A stretch of DNA of 64,000 nucleotides from contig NZ_AP023247.1 of assembly GCF_016756535.1 (NCBI RefSeq), forward strand, positions 3,844,501 to 3,908,500, given 5' to 3'. Shown here one piece after another: positions 28,740 through 39,400 of this stretch. Below the pieces are notes generated by a model. The model had not been told where the DNA came from and ran no database searches. It saw only the letters and a program-made list of their open reading frames with translations. How positions within the stretch are numbered: the stretch's first letter is position 1; every line of letters begins with the position of its first letter. The stretch is from Mesorhizobium sp. 131-2-1. GTDB lineage: Bacteria > Pseudomonadota > Alphaproteobacteria > Rhizobiales > Rhizobiaceae. The position numbers and the translations under genes were made by a program.

Positions 28740-29561
28740 TCACGCCGCCTGCACCACCCTGCCCTTGATGTTGACGGGAACCAGCACATCCTTGCCGGCC
28801 GGAGCCTCGGGCAGGACATGGGCCCAGGTCAGGATTTCCATGCGGCCGTCGAAATGCTCGACCACGGCGGTGCAGCTTTCCACCCAGTCGCCGGTGTTGA
28901 TGTATTGCACGTCGCCGTAGTTCTCGATCGCGGCATGGTGGATGTGGCCGCAGATGACGCCGTCGACATGCGAGCGCCGCGCTTCCTCGCTCAGCACCGT
29001 CTGGAACGAGCCGATGAAGTTCACCGCCTTCTTGACCTTGACCTTGGCCCAGGACGAGAACGACCAGTAAGGCAGGCCGAGCAGATGACGCAGCTTTGTG
29101 ATCACCCGATTGACCATCATCGCCGCGTCATAGGCGTAGTCGCCGAGATAGGCGAGCCAGCGTTGATTGTGCACAACGGTGTCGAACTGGTCGCCATGGA
29201 TGACCAGCAGGCGCCGGCCGTCGGCGGTCTCGTGGATGGCACGGTCGGCGACGACGATGCCGCCGAAATGCACGCCCTGGAACTGGCGGGCGAACTCGTC
29301 GTGGTTGCCGGCGATGTAGGTGATGCTGGCGCCTTTGCGCGCCTTGCGCAGCAGTTTCTGCACGACGTCATTATGGCTCTGCGGCCAGTGCCAGCTGCGC
29401 CTGAGCCGCCAGCCGTCGACGATGTCGCCGACCAGATAGATGATATCGGCGTCGTGGTGTCTGAGGAAATCGATCAGGAAGTCGGCCTTGGCCGCCTTCG
29501 ACCCCAGGTGGATGTCGGAGATGAACATTGAGCGGAAAGTGCGGGGCTCTGGGCCGGACAT
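28740..29561 (-). CDS. LpxH-like UDP-2,3-diacylglucosamine diphosphatase family metallophosphatase
   Basis: 273 residues. The calcineurin-like phosphoesterase motifs are complete: SDIHLGS, VGDIVDGW, AGNHDE, HGDQFD and CGHIHHA. The C-terminal extension and the WHWPQSHNDVVQ segment match the alphaproteobacterial LpxH-related group. LpxH removes UMP from UDP-diacylglucosamine in lipid A synthesis. Many rhizobia have LpxI as well, so this paralogue may act on another pyrophosphate. It is monocistronic and divergent from the SDR gene. Confidence 0.83.
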   Translation of the reverse strand: MSGPEPRTFRSMFISDIHLGSKAAKADFLIDFLRHHDADIIYLVGDIVDGWRLRRSWHWPQSHNDVVQKLLRKARKGASITYIAGNHDEFARQFQGVHFGGIVVADRAIHETADGRRLLVIHGDQFDTVVHNQRWLAYLGDYAYDAAMMVNRVITKLRHLLGLPYWSFSSWAKVKVKKAVNFIGSFQTVLSEEARRSHVDGVICGHIHHAAIENYGDVQYINTGDWVESCTAVVEHFDGRMEILTWAHVLPEAPAGKDVLVPVNIKGRVVQAA

Positions 29562-29681
29562 AGCTTGTCACCGTTGCTTTCGCAGAGCCTATGCCCCGAT
29601 TCATGCAACAACCGTATGACGGTTGCGATTGGTCCAGCCGAAGGGCTAGCTTGCCGCGCTTGATCAAGGGAGAATACCGTC

Positions 29682-30461
29682 ATGGATCTCGGCATTCGCG
29701 GAAAGAAGGCCATTGTCTGCGCTTCAAGCAAGGGGCTGGGACGCGGCTGCGCCATTGCGCTGGCCGAGGCCGGCTGCGATCTCGTCGTCAACGGCCGCAA
29801 TGCCGAGCTCCTGGCAAAGACCGCCGCGGAGATTCGCGAAAAGTCTGGCGTCAAGGTGATCGAGATCGCCGGCGACGTGTCGAAGCCCGAGGTGCAGAAG
29901 GCGCTGCTTGCCGCCTGTCCCGATCCGGACATCCTCGTCAACAACAATGGCGGGCCGCCGCTGCGCGATTTCCGCACGCTCGACCGTGGCAAGATCCTCG
30001 AAGGCGTCACCCAGAACATGGTGACGCCGATCGAGCTGATCCAGGCGGTTGTCGACGGCATGGCCAAGCGCGGCTTCGGCCGCATCGTCAACATCACCTC
30101 GCTGTCGGTTTATGTGCCGATCCCCGGGCTCGACCTCTCGTCCGGCGCGCGCGCCGGCCTGACCTCGTTCCTGGCCGGCGTGGCGCGCACGGTGGTCGAC
30201 CGCAACGTCACCATCAACAGCCTGCTGCCCGGCAAGCTCGACACCGACCGGCTGCGCGGCCCGCATGAAGCCGGCACGGCCGAGGAGCCGGCGGCAGCGG
30301 CGGCGCGGAAAGCCCGCATCAGCGCCGACGTGCCCGCAAAACGTCTCGGCACGCCCGAGGAATTCGGCCAGATCTGCGCCTTCCTATGCTCGGTGCATGC
30401 CGGCTATCTTACCGGGCAGAACATTCCGGTGGATGGCGGCCTCTACGTCAGCGCGTTCTGA
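29682..30461 (+). CDS. SDR-family protein lacking the Tyr-Lys catalytic pair
   Basis: 259 residues. It has a Rossmann fold with an altered cofactor loop (CASSKGLGRG) and VNNNGGPP in place of the usual NNAG. The catalytic Ser is present (NITSLS). Thirteen residues later, where Tyr is expected, there is Ser, and Lys is replaced by Arg (LDLSSGARAG). The C-terminal IPVDGGLYVSAF is normal. This subgroup is widespread in rhizobia and usually annotated as 3-oxoacyl-ACP reductase-like. With these substitutions its activity is uncertain. GGGAGA precedes the ATG. Confidence 0.85.
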   Translation: MDLGIRGKKAIVCASSKGLGRGCAIALAEAGCDLVVNGRNAELLAKTAAEIREKSGVKVIEIAGDVSKPEVQKALLAACPDPDILVNNNGGPPLRDFRTLDRGKILEGVTQNMVTPIELIQAVVDGMAKRGFGRIVNITSLSVYVPIPGLDLSSGARAGLTSFLAGVARTVVDRNVTINSLLPGKLDTDRLRGPHEAGTAEEPAAAAARKARISADVPAKRLGTPEEFGQICAFLCSVHAGYLTGQNIPVDGGLYVSAF

Positions 30462-30587
30462 TCAGAAGACTCGACGCGTTCGCAGAAATTCAGCGCAAGC
30501 CTATGAAATAGCTAAATCTTCCTGCGCTCGGTCCTTTCGCTCGCGATTGCGTCATTTGCCGTCGCGAAAAGCGCGCTTCGCATGCTA

Positions 30588-30624
30588 GAGCGGTTCAGCG
30601 TTTTTCGGAAACGCTGAACCGCTC
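30588..30624. repeat. Perfect 16-bp stem hairpin
   Basis: GAGCGGTTCAGCGTTT (30588-30603), a five-base TTCGG loop, and its exact complement to 30624. It lies between the SDR gene and maeB, 16 bp before another palindromic repeat. It has no T-run, so it is more likely an intergenic repeat element than a terminator. Confidence 0.7.
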
Positions 30625-30640
30625 AGCTATTTGCTTTGAC

Positions 30641-30688
30641 GCAATTCCGGACGGAAAACCGTTTCACACTTTTCCTGGAATTGCTCTA
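30641..30688. repeat. 48-bp dispersed palindromic repeat, copy 1
   Basis: Starts GCAATTCCGGACGGAAAA and ends TTTTCCTGGAATTGCTCTA; the ends form an imperfect hairpin. A second copy at 47004-47051 differs at two positions only. It lies 36 bp upstream of maeB. The sequence resembles intergenic repeats I associate with Mesorhizobium genomes. Confidence 0.85.
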
Positions 30689-30723
30689 AAAGGCAGCGAA
30701 GCAGCAGCGTGAGGAGGGCCGGC

Positions 30724-33048
30724 ATGGACAATGAGAACAAGAAACCGGCCCGATCCGACCTCGACGAGGCCGCGCTCTATTTCCACAAGCATCCCATTCC
30801 CGGAAAGCTCGAAATCCAGGCGACCAAGCCGCTTGGCAACCAGCGCGACCTGGCGCTCGCCTATTCGCCGGGCGTTGCCGCACCCTGCCTCGAAATCCGC
30901 GACGACCCGGCGACCGCCGCCGACTATACGGCGCGAGCCAACCTGGTCGGCGTCGTCTCCAACGGCTCGGCGGTGCTCGGCCTCGGCAATATCGGGCCGC
31001 TCGCCTCGAAGCCGGTGATGGAAGGCAAGGCGGTGCTGTTCAAGAAGTTCGCCGGCATCGACGTCTTCGACATCGAGATCGACGCGCCGGAGATCGAGCG
31101 CATGGTCGAAACGGTCGCGGCGCTGGAGCCGACCTTTGGCGGCATCAATCTCGAGGACATCAAGGCGCCGGAATGTTTCGAGGTCGAGGAGCAGCTCAAG
31201 GCCCGCATGGGCATCCCGGTGTTCCATGACGATCAGCACGGTACGGCGATCATCGTCGCCGCCGCAGTGCTCAACGGGTTGGAATTCGCCGGCAAGACGA
31301 TTTCCGACATCAAGATCGTCACGTCGGGCGCCGGTGCGGCCGCGCTCGCCTGCCTCAACCTTCTGGTCTCGCTCGGCGCCAAGGTCGAGAACATCTGGGT
31401 CACCGACCGTTTCGGCGTCGCCTACAAGGGGCGTCTCGAGGAGATGGACCGCTGGAAGGACCCCTATGTGAAGGACACGGAGGCGCGCACGCTGGCCGAT
31501 GTCATTCCGGGCGCCGATGTCTTCCTAGGTCTCTCAGCCGCCGGCGTACTCAAGCCGGAATTGCTGCAGCACATGGCGCCGAAGCCGCTGATCCTGGCGC
31601 TGGCCAACCCCAATCCGGAGATCATGCCGGAGGTCGCGCGCGCGGCGCGGCCGGATGCGATGATCTGCACCGGCCGCTCCGATTTTCCCAATCAAGTCAA
31701 CAATGTGCTTTGCTTTCCTTACATCTTCCGCGGCGCGCTCGACTGCGGCGCCAGCGCCATCAACGAGGAGATGAAGATGGCGGCGGTCAGGGCGATCGCC
31801 GCCCTTGCCCGCGAGGAGCCGTCGGATGTTGCCGCGCGCGCCTATTCCGGCGAGACGCCCATCTTCGGGCCCGACTTCCTGATCCCCTCGCCCTTCGACC
31901 CGCGCCTCATCCTGCGCATCGCGCCGGCCGTCGCCAAGGCCGCCTGCGACACCGGCGTGGCGACCAGGCCGATCGCCGACTTCGCCGCCTATATCGACAA
32001 GCTGAACCGCTTCGTCTTCCGCTCCGGGCTGGTGATGAAGCCGGTGTTCTCGTCGGCCAAGGCATCCAGCGCCAAGCGCGTCATCTATGCCGACGGCGAA
32101 GACGAACGCGTGCTGCGCGCCGCCCAGGTGGTGCTGGAGGAAGGCATCGCCGAACCGATCCTGATCGGCCGTCCGCATGTCATCGAGGTCAGGCTGAAGC
32201 GCTACGGATTGCGCATCAAGCCCGGCGTCGATTTCGGCCTGATCAACCCGGAAGAAGATCCGCGCTACCGCCACTATGTCGACCTGCTGATCGAGCTTGC
32301 TGGCCGGCGCGGCGTGACGACGGAAGCGGCACGCACCATGGTGCGCACCGACAACACGGTGATCGCGGCGCTGGCGCTGAAGCGCGGCGATGCCGATGCC
32401 ATGGTCTGCGGCCTCGAAGGCCGTTTCGAGCGGCATCTGCGCAACGTGACGCTGATCATAGGTCCGCGCGCGGGCATCAAGGACCGGGATCTGTCCACGC
32501 TCTCGATGCTGATCTCGCAGCGCGGCATCATCTTCCTGACCGATACCCATGTCTCGGTCGATCCGACGGCCGAGGAGATCGCCGAGATGACGGTGCTGGC
32601 GGCGGAGGAGATCCAGCGCTTCGGCATCGAGCCGAAGGCAGCACTGCTGTCGCACTCGGATTTCGGCTCGCGCGATTCCCCCAGCGCGCTGAAGATGCGG
32701 CAAGCGGCGGCGATCCTGGCTCGCATCGCGCCGGAATTGCAGAGCGACGGCGAGATGCATGCCGACTCGGCCCTGTCGGAGCACCTGCGCCAGCGCGTCT
32801 ATCCGCATTCGCGGCTGAGGGGCGAGGCCAATCTGCTGGTGTTCCCGAACCTCGATTCGGCCAACATCACGCTGACGGCTCTGCGCACCATGATGGATGC
32901 GCTGCATGTCGGGCCGATCCTGCTCGGCACCGACAAGCCGGCGCATATATTGACGCCGTCGGTGACCTCGCGCGGCGTCGTCAACATGACGGCGCTGGCG
33001 GTGGTCGAGGCGGCGCACAAGGCGCAGGCGGTCGTCAATCTGGGCTGA
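30724..33048 (+). CDS. maeB: NADP-dependent malic enzyme with phosphotransacetylase-like C-terminal domain
   Basis: 774 residues from the ATG at 30724 (GTGAGGAGGG upstream). The N-terminal malic enzyme (about residues 1-430) has [11 protein letters not shown], the metal site FHDDQHGTA, and a nucleotide-binding [10 protein letters not shown]. The C-terminal half (about 445-774) is a phosphotransacetylase-like domain ([13 protein letters not shown]) that usually has a regulatory role. It makes pyruvate and NADPH from malate. In rhizobia this long form is the TME-type malic enzyme. No co-transcribed gene is evident. Confidence 0.93.
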   Translation: MDNENKKPARSDLDEAALYFHKHPIPGKLEIQATKPLGNQRDLALAYSPGVAAPCLEIRDDPATAADYTARANLVGVVSNGSAVLGLGNIGPLASKPVMEGKAVLFKKFAGIDVFDIEIDAPEIERMVETVAALEPTFGGINLEDIKAPECFEVEEQLKARMGIPVFHDDQHGTAIIVAAAVLNGLEFAGKTISDIKIVTSGAGAAALACLNLLVSLGAKVENIWVTDRFGVAYKGRLEEMDRWKDPYVKDTEARTLADVIPGADVFLGLSAAGVLKPELLQHMAPKPLILALANPNPEIMPEVARAARPDAMICTGRSDFPNQVNNVLCFPYIFRGALDCGASAINEEMKMAAVRAIAALAREEPSDVAARAYSGETPIFGPDFLIPSPFDPRLILRIAPAVAKAACDTGVATRPIADFAAYIDKLNRFVFRSGLVMKPVFSSAKASSAKRVIYADGEDERVLRAAQVVLEEGIAEPILIGRPHVIEVRLKRYGLRIKPGVDFGLINPEEDPRYRHYVDLLIELAGRRGVTTEAARTMVRTDNTVIAALALKRGDADAMVCGLEGRFERHLRNVTLIIGPRAGIKDRDLSTLSMLISQRGIIFLTDTHVSVDPTAEEIAEMTVLAAEEIQRFGIEPKAALLSHSDFGSRDSPSALKMRQAAAILARIAPELQSDGEMHADSALSEHLRQRVYPHSRLRGEANLLVFPNLDSANITLTALRTMMDALHVGPILLGTDKPAHILTPSVTSRGVVNMTALAVVEAAHKAQAVVNLG

Positions 33049-33178
33049 GACCGGATTTGGCGGTAAGCTGCCGTCACGTTGGTTGCAGACTCAACTGCGT
33101 CCGGTTGTAGAGTAAAGACAGGTTTAACCGCGGACGGGCTAGCTTTAGCGACGAGCTGGCAATCGGGGTTTCAGGCGA

Positions 33179-34399
33179 ATGAAGGGCGCGGGGTTGAAGC
33201 TGACCCACCTTGCGGCGCTGCTTGCGGCGCTGGCGGTGTCCGTCGTCGCCGTGACCGAGCCGCAGGCCGCCTCGCGCATCTGCCGCCAGCTTGAAGATGA
33301 ACTCACTGCTGCTCGCGGCGGTGGTGGCGGACCGAACCTGATCCGCAAATATGACGACGCCGTCGCGCGCCAGCGCGAGCAGTTGGCGAAGGCGCGCAAC
33401 CGGGCGAGCGATGCCGGTTGCGGCTTTTCGCTGTTTTCGCGCAACGTCAACAGATGCGCGGCGATCAACGCCAACATCGATCGGATGAACGCCAATCTCG
33501 ACGCCTTGCTGACGAAGCGCGAGCGGCTTGCCGGGGGCGGCTCGCGGCGCGACCGAAGCCGTATCCTTGCGGCGCTCGACGCCAATGGCTGCCGCGACGA
33601 TGAGATCGCGCCAGGGCGCGTTCCGCTCGAGGAGAGCGCGCGCAACAATGGTAGCGGCAATCTGTTCGAACAGCTTTTCGGCGGCGGCGACCGCGAGATC
33701 GAAACGCTCAATGCTCCCGATGTATCGGATGTGCCGCCAGACGATCCCAGCGAACGCAACATCCGCCGGGTGATCAACCAGCCCGACGGCATGGACCTGC
33801 CGCGGCTGGACGGCGAATTCCGCACCGTCTGCGTGCGCACCTGCGACGGCTATTTCTTCCCGATGTCGAACGCCGCCTCGTATGGCGATTTCGAGCGCGA
33901 CCAGAAGAACTGCGAATCGAGCTGCCCCGGCACCGAGATGCAGGTGTTCTACACGCGCGACATGGATGGCGACGCCGGCGCGATGACCTCGTCGGCGACC
34001 GGCAGGCCATACAGCGAGCTGCCGACCGCCTATCTCTACAAGCAGACCAACGTGATGCGGCCGCCGGCCTGCGGCTGCAACGCGCAAGCGGAGAACTTCG
34101 AAATCATCGCAGGCAATCCGCCGAGACCAGAACAGTCCGAGCCCGACGCGGCCACGACGCCGTTCGTTCCCGCGCCTGGCGGCAAGCCGGATCCGGGCGC
34201 CGATCCCGAGACGCTGGCCAATGCCGTGGGCGGGCTCGATCGCGACGCCATCAAGCGCCTGGCTCAAAAGCCGACGACGTCGCCGGTATCGGCGCTGCCG
34301 CCGGAACAACGCAAGGTCAGGGTCGTCGGGCCATCGTTCCTTCCCGACCCAGCAGGGGCAATAGATCTGCAAGCTCCGGCCCGGAAGGCTGTCCAGTAA
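33179..34399 (+). CDS. DUF2865 family exported protein
   Basis: 406 residues. A signal peptide covers residues 1-31 ([14 protein letters not shown] core, then EPQAAS). A helical Arg/Ala-rich region contains [11 protein letters not shown] and RYDDAV-like repeats. The conserved Cys-rich DUF2865 domain is at about residues 210-305 ([29 protein letters not shown]). A Pro/Asp-rich tail follows. The family is typical of Rhizobiales and its function is unknown. Paired cysteines suggest disulfides in the periplasm. The last 83 bp overlap the 3' end of convergent gltX, which is unusual for two conserved genes. Confidence 0.85.
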   Translation: MKGAGLKLTHLAALLAALAVSVVAVTEPQAASRICRQLEDELTAARGGGGGPNLIRKYDDAVARQREQLAKARNRASDAGCGFSLFSRNVNRCAAINANIDRMNANLDALLTKRERLAGGGSRRDRSRILAALDANGCRDDEIAPGRVPLEESARNNGSGNLFEQLFGGGDREIETLNAPDVSDVPPDDPSERNIRRVINQPDGMDLPRLDGEFRTVCVRTCDGYFFPMSNAASYGDFERDQKNCESSCPGTEMQVFYTRDMDGDAGAMTSSATGRPYSELPTAYLYKQTNVMRPPACGCNAQAENFEIIAGNPPRPEQSEPDAATTPFVPAPGGKPDPGADPETLANAVGGLDRDAIKRLAQKPTTSPVSALPPEQRKVRVVGPSFLPDPAGAIDLQAPARKAVQ

Positions 34400-35690
34400 G
34401 CGCCAGCCTGAGCGGCATGAACAGCGCCTTGCCCTTGCGCCCGGTTGCTTCGCGGATCTTGCCGGTCCAGTCCTTCCAGACGGTCCCGTTCCACGGCTCC
34501 TCCGGCAGCAGGTCGAACGCCTGATGCAGGAAGTCGCGGTCCTCGCCGGAAAACTCCGCCGGTTCCTGCGGCCCCTGATCGACGATGCGCCACCAGACAA
34601 CCGCGTCGGCCAGCCTGTCGAGATTTCCGCGCACCGCCAGCCAGAACGGCTCCGCCCTGTCGCCGGAAATGCCCAGAACGATCAGCCGGTCGCGCGCTTC
34701 GGCAAACGGCATATGGTGCATGAGCGTGCGGTTGAGCACGAAAAGCTCATCCGGATCGAACTTGGCCGCCGACTTCGAGGTCGCGGCCGGGTCAAAATGG
34801 CTGGCGAGTTCGGCAAGGTCGTGCGCGGCGGCGACATTCTCCGAGGTGCCGACCAGCACCGCCAGCGAGGCCACCGCCATCGGCTCGATGCCATCCCCAC
34901 GCAGGCTCTCGATCGACAGCGCGCCGGTGCGCTTCGACAGGCCCTCGCCCGAGACCGTGGTCAAGAGGTTGTGGTGGCCGAAAACCGGCGGCTCGGCTTC
35001 TAGCGCCTGGAACAGCGCGATCTGCACGCCGGTATTGGTGACGTGGTCGTCGCCACGGATGACGTGGGTGACGCCCATCTCGATGTCGTCGACCACCGAA
35101 GGCAGCGTGTAGAGATAGGTGCCGTCCTCGCGTACCAGCACCGGATCCGACAGCGAGGCAAGATCGACGGTCTCCTCGCCGCGCACCAGGTCGTTCCAGT
35201 GGACCTCGGTGCGCTCCGGCTGCAGCGGGTCGCTGGTGAAGTTGGGCAGCAGGAAGCGCCAGTGCGGCTTGCGGCCGTCCGACTGGTATTCGGCCACCTG
35301 CTCCGGCGTCAGCGTCAGCGCCTCGCGGCCATAGACCGGCGGCAGGCCGCGGGTGCGGCGCACCTTGCGACGCAGGTCGAGCTCTTCCGGCGTCTCATAG
35401 CAGGCATAGAGCACGCGCGCGGCCTTCAGCCGCTCGACCGCCGCATCATAGATATCGACGCGTCGCGACTGGTATTCGGTGGCGTCGGGGAAGATGCCCA
35501 GCCAGTGCAAGTCGTAGAGGATGGAATCGGCGAATTCCTGCTTGGAGCGGGCGATGTCGGTGTCGTCGAAGCGCTGGATGAAACGGCCCTTGTTGTTCAT
35601 GGCGAACAGCCAGTTGAACAGCGCGGTGCGCGCATTTCCGATATGGATGCGGCCGGTCGGCGACGGGGCGAAACGGACGGTTACTGTCAT
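34317..35690 (-). CDS. gltX: Glutamyl-tRNA synthetase
   Basis: 457 residues from the ATG at 35690. Class I motifs are [14 protein letters not shown] (the HIGH motif as HIGN) and [12 protein letters not shown] (the KMSKS motif as LSKRT). A C-terminal anticodon-binding helical domain is slightly shorter than in E. coli GltX (471). Rhizobia often carry two gltX copies, so this may be either the canonical or the second enzyme. It converges with, and overlaps by 83 bp, the DUF2865 gene. Confidence 0.93.
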   Translation of the reverse strand: MTVTVRFAPSPTGRIHIGNARTALFNWLFAMNNKGRFIQRFDDTDIARSKQEFADSILYDLHWLGIFPDATEYQSRRVDIYDAAVERLKAARVLYACYETPEELDLRRKVRRTRGLPPVYGREALTLTPEQVAEYQSDGRKPHWRFLLPNFTSDPLQPERTEVHWNDLVRGEETVDLASLSDPVLVREDGTYLYTLPSVVDDIEMGVTHVIRGDDHVTNTGVQIALFQALEAEPPVFGHHNLLTTVSGEGLSKRTGALSIESLRGDGIEPMAVASLAVLVGTSENVAAAHDLAELASHFDPAATSKSAAKFDPDELFVLNRTLMHHMPFAEARDRLIVLGISGDRAEPFWLAVRGNLDRLADAVVWWRIVDQGPQEPAEFSGEDRDFLHQAFDLLPEEPWNGTVWKDWTGKIREATGRKGKALFMPLRLALTGQPSGPELADLLPLLGREGTMARRP

Positions 35691-35867
35691 GAGCGGGGCG
35701 TAGCGGATGCTTTTCCGGTTGACAAGACGCCCCCCCGCGCGAAGGGCAAGACATAGTGCAAGCCAGCTAAAATGAAAAGGCGGAGCGACGGCATCGCCCG
35801 GGTGGCCCTGCGCGCGCCTGCCAACGGTCGCCAAAACCGGACTCTCCGGCGCGCTTTTCTGTCCCCG

Positions 35868-35876
35868 TTATCCACA
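35868..35876 (+). promoter_or_regulatory. Perfect DnaA box
   Basis: TTATCCACA, an exact match to the DnaA consensus, upstream of nrdJ. DnaA boxes occur near ribonucleotide reductase promoters in other bacteria. A single 9-mer can arise by chance. Confidence 0.5.
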
Positions 35877-36132
35877 TCTGTGACACACAAGATATTGGGG
35901 TCACAAAAGCTACGCAAACGAATCCTTGACGGCGCAAAACGAGTCGCCTTTTATAGGCCATGCGCCCCTGTTGAGAGCGCGACCGGAGAGTTTCGAGGCC
36001 GGTCTTTTTTCCCGGATTTTGTGCGTTTTGCCCACATTTCCGCCTGTTCACGAGGCCGGCGGAAGCGTTGGGATTGTTGGGGCTTGGGTGGCGGATAGGG
36101 AGAATTGTCGGCCTGGAAAAAATACTCTGTTA

Positions 36133-36179
36133 ACACTATATTTAGTGTTTGCAGGCAGGTTCGGCGCTAGATAATGTGA
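36133..36179 (+). promoter_or_regulatory. NrdR-box pair upstream of nrdJ
   Basis: Box 1 (36133-36148) is ACACTATATTTAGTGT, 15 of 16 positions of the NrdR consensus. Box 2 (36164-36179) matches 11 of 16. Their starts are 31 bp apart, about three helical turns, which is the known spacing for tandem NrdR boxes. NrdR represses ribonucleotide reductase genes when dATP is plentiful. Confidence 0.8.
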
Positions 36180-36412
36180 AGCCCTCGATCGGGGGAATCG
36201 CGAAAAAAGTTTCAGTTTTGAGGGACCCGCAGGGGTTCGTCGGCGGGTTGGGTAGGCGCTTCGCAAGAAGTTTGGCCAACGGAGCGGGCGGCGACTGCGA
36301 AAGGAGATGCCGGCGTTGTCAAGATGCCGGCAAACGGCGGACCGCGCGTTTCGCTTTGGGGCATGAATCCCTGGGGAAAAAGCGCTATATATAGACACAA
36401 AGGACCGGACCA

Positions 36413-39400
36413 ATGCGCATCGAGCGTCGTTTCACCAAGCCAGGACAATCTGCCTACGCGGAGATCGAATTCCGCAAGGCGCTTTCCGAGATCAAGAATC
36501 CGGACGGCTCGGTGGTTTTCCGCTTGGACAACATCGACGTGCCGGCGCAGTTCAGCCAGGTCGCCGCCGACATCCTGGCGCAGAAATATTTCCGCAAGGC
36601 TGGCGTTCCCGCGCGCCTGAAGAAGGTCGAGGAGAACGACGTCCCCTCCTTCCTGTGGCGCTCCGTCGCCGACGAGGCCGAGCTTGCCAAGCTGCCCGAG
36701 GCCGAGCGCTATGGCTCCGAGACCGACGCCCGCCAGGTCTTCGACCGTCTTGCCGGCACCTGGACCTACTGGGGCTGGAAGGGCGGCTACTTCAAGTCCG
36801 AGGACGACGCGCGCGCCTTCCGTGACGAGCTTGCCTATATGCTGGCCACGCAGCGCGTCGCGCCGAATTCGCCGCAGTGGTTCAACACCGGCCTGCACTG
36901 GGCCTACGGCATCGACGGCCCGAGCCAGGGCCACTTCTATGTCGATCCCTTCACCGGCAAGCTGACCAAGTCGAAGTCCTCCTACGAGCATCCGCAGCCG
37001 CACGCCTGCTTCATCCAGGGCGTGCAGGACGACCTCGTCAACGAGGGCGGCATCATGGACCTGTGGGTGCGCGAGGCGCGCCTGTTCAAATACGGCTCGG
37101 GCACCGGCTCCAACTTCTCGCTGCTGCGCGGCGAAGGCGAAAAGCTGTCCGGCGGCGGCCGTTCGTCCGGCCTGATGAGCTTCCTCAAGATCGGCGACCG
37201 CGCGGCGGGCGCCATCAAGTCGGGCGGCACGACGCGCCGCGCCGCCAAGATGGTCATCGTCGATGTCGACCACCCGGACATCGAGGAATTCATCGACTGG
37301 AAGGTCAATGAAGAGCAGAAGGTCGCCTCGCTGGTGACCGGCTCCAAGATCGTCAAGAAGCATCTCGAAGCGATCATGAAGGCCTGCGTCAATTGCGAAG
37401 GCCATGACGACGACTGTTTCGATCCGGCGATCAACACCGCGCTGAAGCGCGAGATCAAGGCGGCCAAGAGGGACGCCGTGCCGGAGAACTACATCTACCG
37501 CGTCATCCAGTTCGCCAAGCAGGGCTACACCTCGATGTCGTTCAAGACCTACGACACCGACTGGGATTCGGACGCCTACCTCACCGTTTCCGGCCAGAAC
37601 TCCAACAATTCGGTGTCGCTGAAGGACAATTTCCTGCGCGCCGTCGAGGCCGATGGCGACTGGCAACTCACCGCCCGCAAGGACGGCAAGGTGCTGAAGA
37701 CGCTGAAGGCCAAGGACCTCTGGGAAAAGATCGGCTACGCCGCCTGGGCATCGGCGGACCCCGGCCTGCACTTCAACACGACGATGAACGACTGGCACAC
37801 CTGCGCCTCGGCCGGTGCGATCCGGGCCTCCAATCCGTGCTCGGAATACATGTTCCTCGACGACACGGCCTGCAACCTGGCCTCGATCAACCTGCTGCCC
37901 TATCGCAATGCCGACGGCACGATCGACATCGCCACCTATGAGCACACGGTTCGCCTGTGGACCATCGTGCTCGAAATCTCGGTGATGATGGCGCAGTTCC
38001 CGTCGAAGGAAATCGCCAAGCTCTCCTACGAGTACCGCACGCTCGGCCTCGGCTACGCCAATATCGGCGGCCTGCTGATGACCTCGGGCATCCCCTACGA
38101 TTCCGACGAGGGCCGCGCCATCTGCGCCGCGCTCACCGCGATCATGACCGGCACGGCCTACGCCACCTCGGCCGAGATGGCCGCCGAGCTCGGCGCCTTC
38201 CCGGACTATGACCGCAACGCGCAGAACATGCTGCGCGTAATGCGCAACCACCGCCGCGCCGCCTACGGCGACAAGGACGGCTACGAGAAGCTCGCCGTCA
38301 ATCCGGTGCCGCTGGTCGCTTCCGACCTGAAGCAGCAGGCGCTCGCCGAGCACGCCAAGGCTGCCTGGGACCGCGCCATCGAGCTCGGCGAGGAGCATGG
38401 CTACCGCAATGCGCAGGCGACCGTGATCGCGCCGACCGGCACGATCGGCTTGGTCATGGATTGCGACACCACCGGTATCGAGCCCGACTTCGCGCTGGTG
38501 AAGTTCAAGAAGCTCGCCGGCGGCGGCTACTTCAAGATCATCAACCGCGCCGTGCCGGAGGCACTGCGCACGCTGGGCTACTCCGAGAGCCAGATCGCCG
38601 AGATCGAAGCTTACGCTGTCGGCCACGGCAACCTCAACCAGGCGCCCGGCATCAACCCCGGCTCGCTGAAGGCCAAGGGTTTTTCCGACGACAAGATCGC
38701 GGCGCTGAATGCGGCGCTGAAGTCGGCCTTCGACATCAAGTTCGTCTTCAACCAGTGGACGCTGGGCGCCGACTGGGTGAAGGAGACGCTCGGCTTCACC
38801 GACGAGCAGCTCGGTGACTTCTCGTTCGAGATGCTGCCGGCGCTGGGCTTCTCGAAGAAGGACATCGAGGCCGCCAACATCCATGTCTGCGGTGCGATGA
38901 CGCTGGAGGGCGCGCCCTTCCTGAAGGCCGAGCATCTCGCGGTGTTCGACTGCGCCAGCCCGTGCGGCAAGATCGGCAAGCGCTCGCTGTCGATCAACAG
39001 CCACATCCTGATGATGGCGGCGGCGCAGCCCTTCATCTCGGGCGCCATCTCCAAGACCATCAACATGCCGAACGAAGCGACGGTGGAGGACGCCAAAAGC
39101 GCCTACATGCTGTCGTGGAAGCTGGCGCTGAAGGCCAACGCGCTCTACCGCGACGGCTCGAAGCTGTCGCAGCCGCTCAATGCCTCGCTGCTCGCCGATG
39201 GCGAGGAGGATGAGGACGAGGCGGTTGAGCAGCTGATCGCCGCGCCGGCCGCGCAGCGCGCCGTGCAGGTGACGGAAAAGATCGTCGAGCGCGTGGTGGA
39301 GCGGCTCTACCGCGACCGCGAGAAGCTGCCGAACCGCCGCAAAGGCTACACCCAGAAGGCCGTTGTCGGCGGCCACAAGGTGTACCTGCGCACCGGCGAG

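Larger units (their letters stand above)
35691..36412. other. Long regulatory intergenic region between gltX and nrdJ
   Basis: 722 bp divergent region without a convincing gene. It holds a perfect DnaA box (35868-35876), an NrdR-box pair (36133-36179), a weaker NrdR-like 13/16 match at 35885-35900, and a CTATATATAG core just 20 bp before the nrdJ start (36385-36394) that could be a -10 element or a third partial NrdR box. Nothing else was recognised. Confidence 0.6.

Noticed and set aside
33049..33178. Possible small gene between maeB and the DUF2865 gene
   Set aside because: Only short frames with no ribosome-binding site or protein-like sequence were seen.
35878..35905. TGTGAC...GTCACA as a CRP/FNR site before nrdJ
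   Set aside because: The half sites are 15 bp apart, while CRP/FNR-type sites need 4-6 bp between the core half sites.
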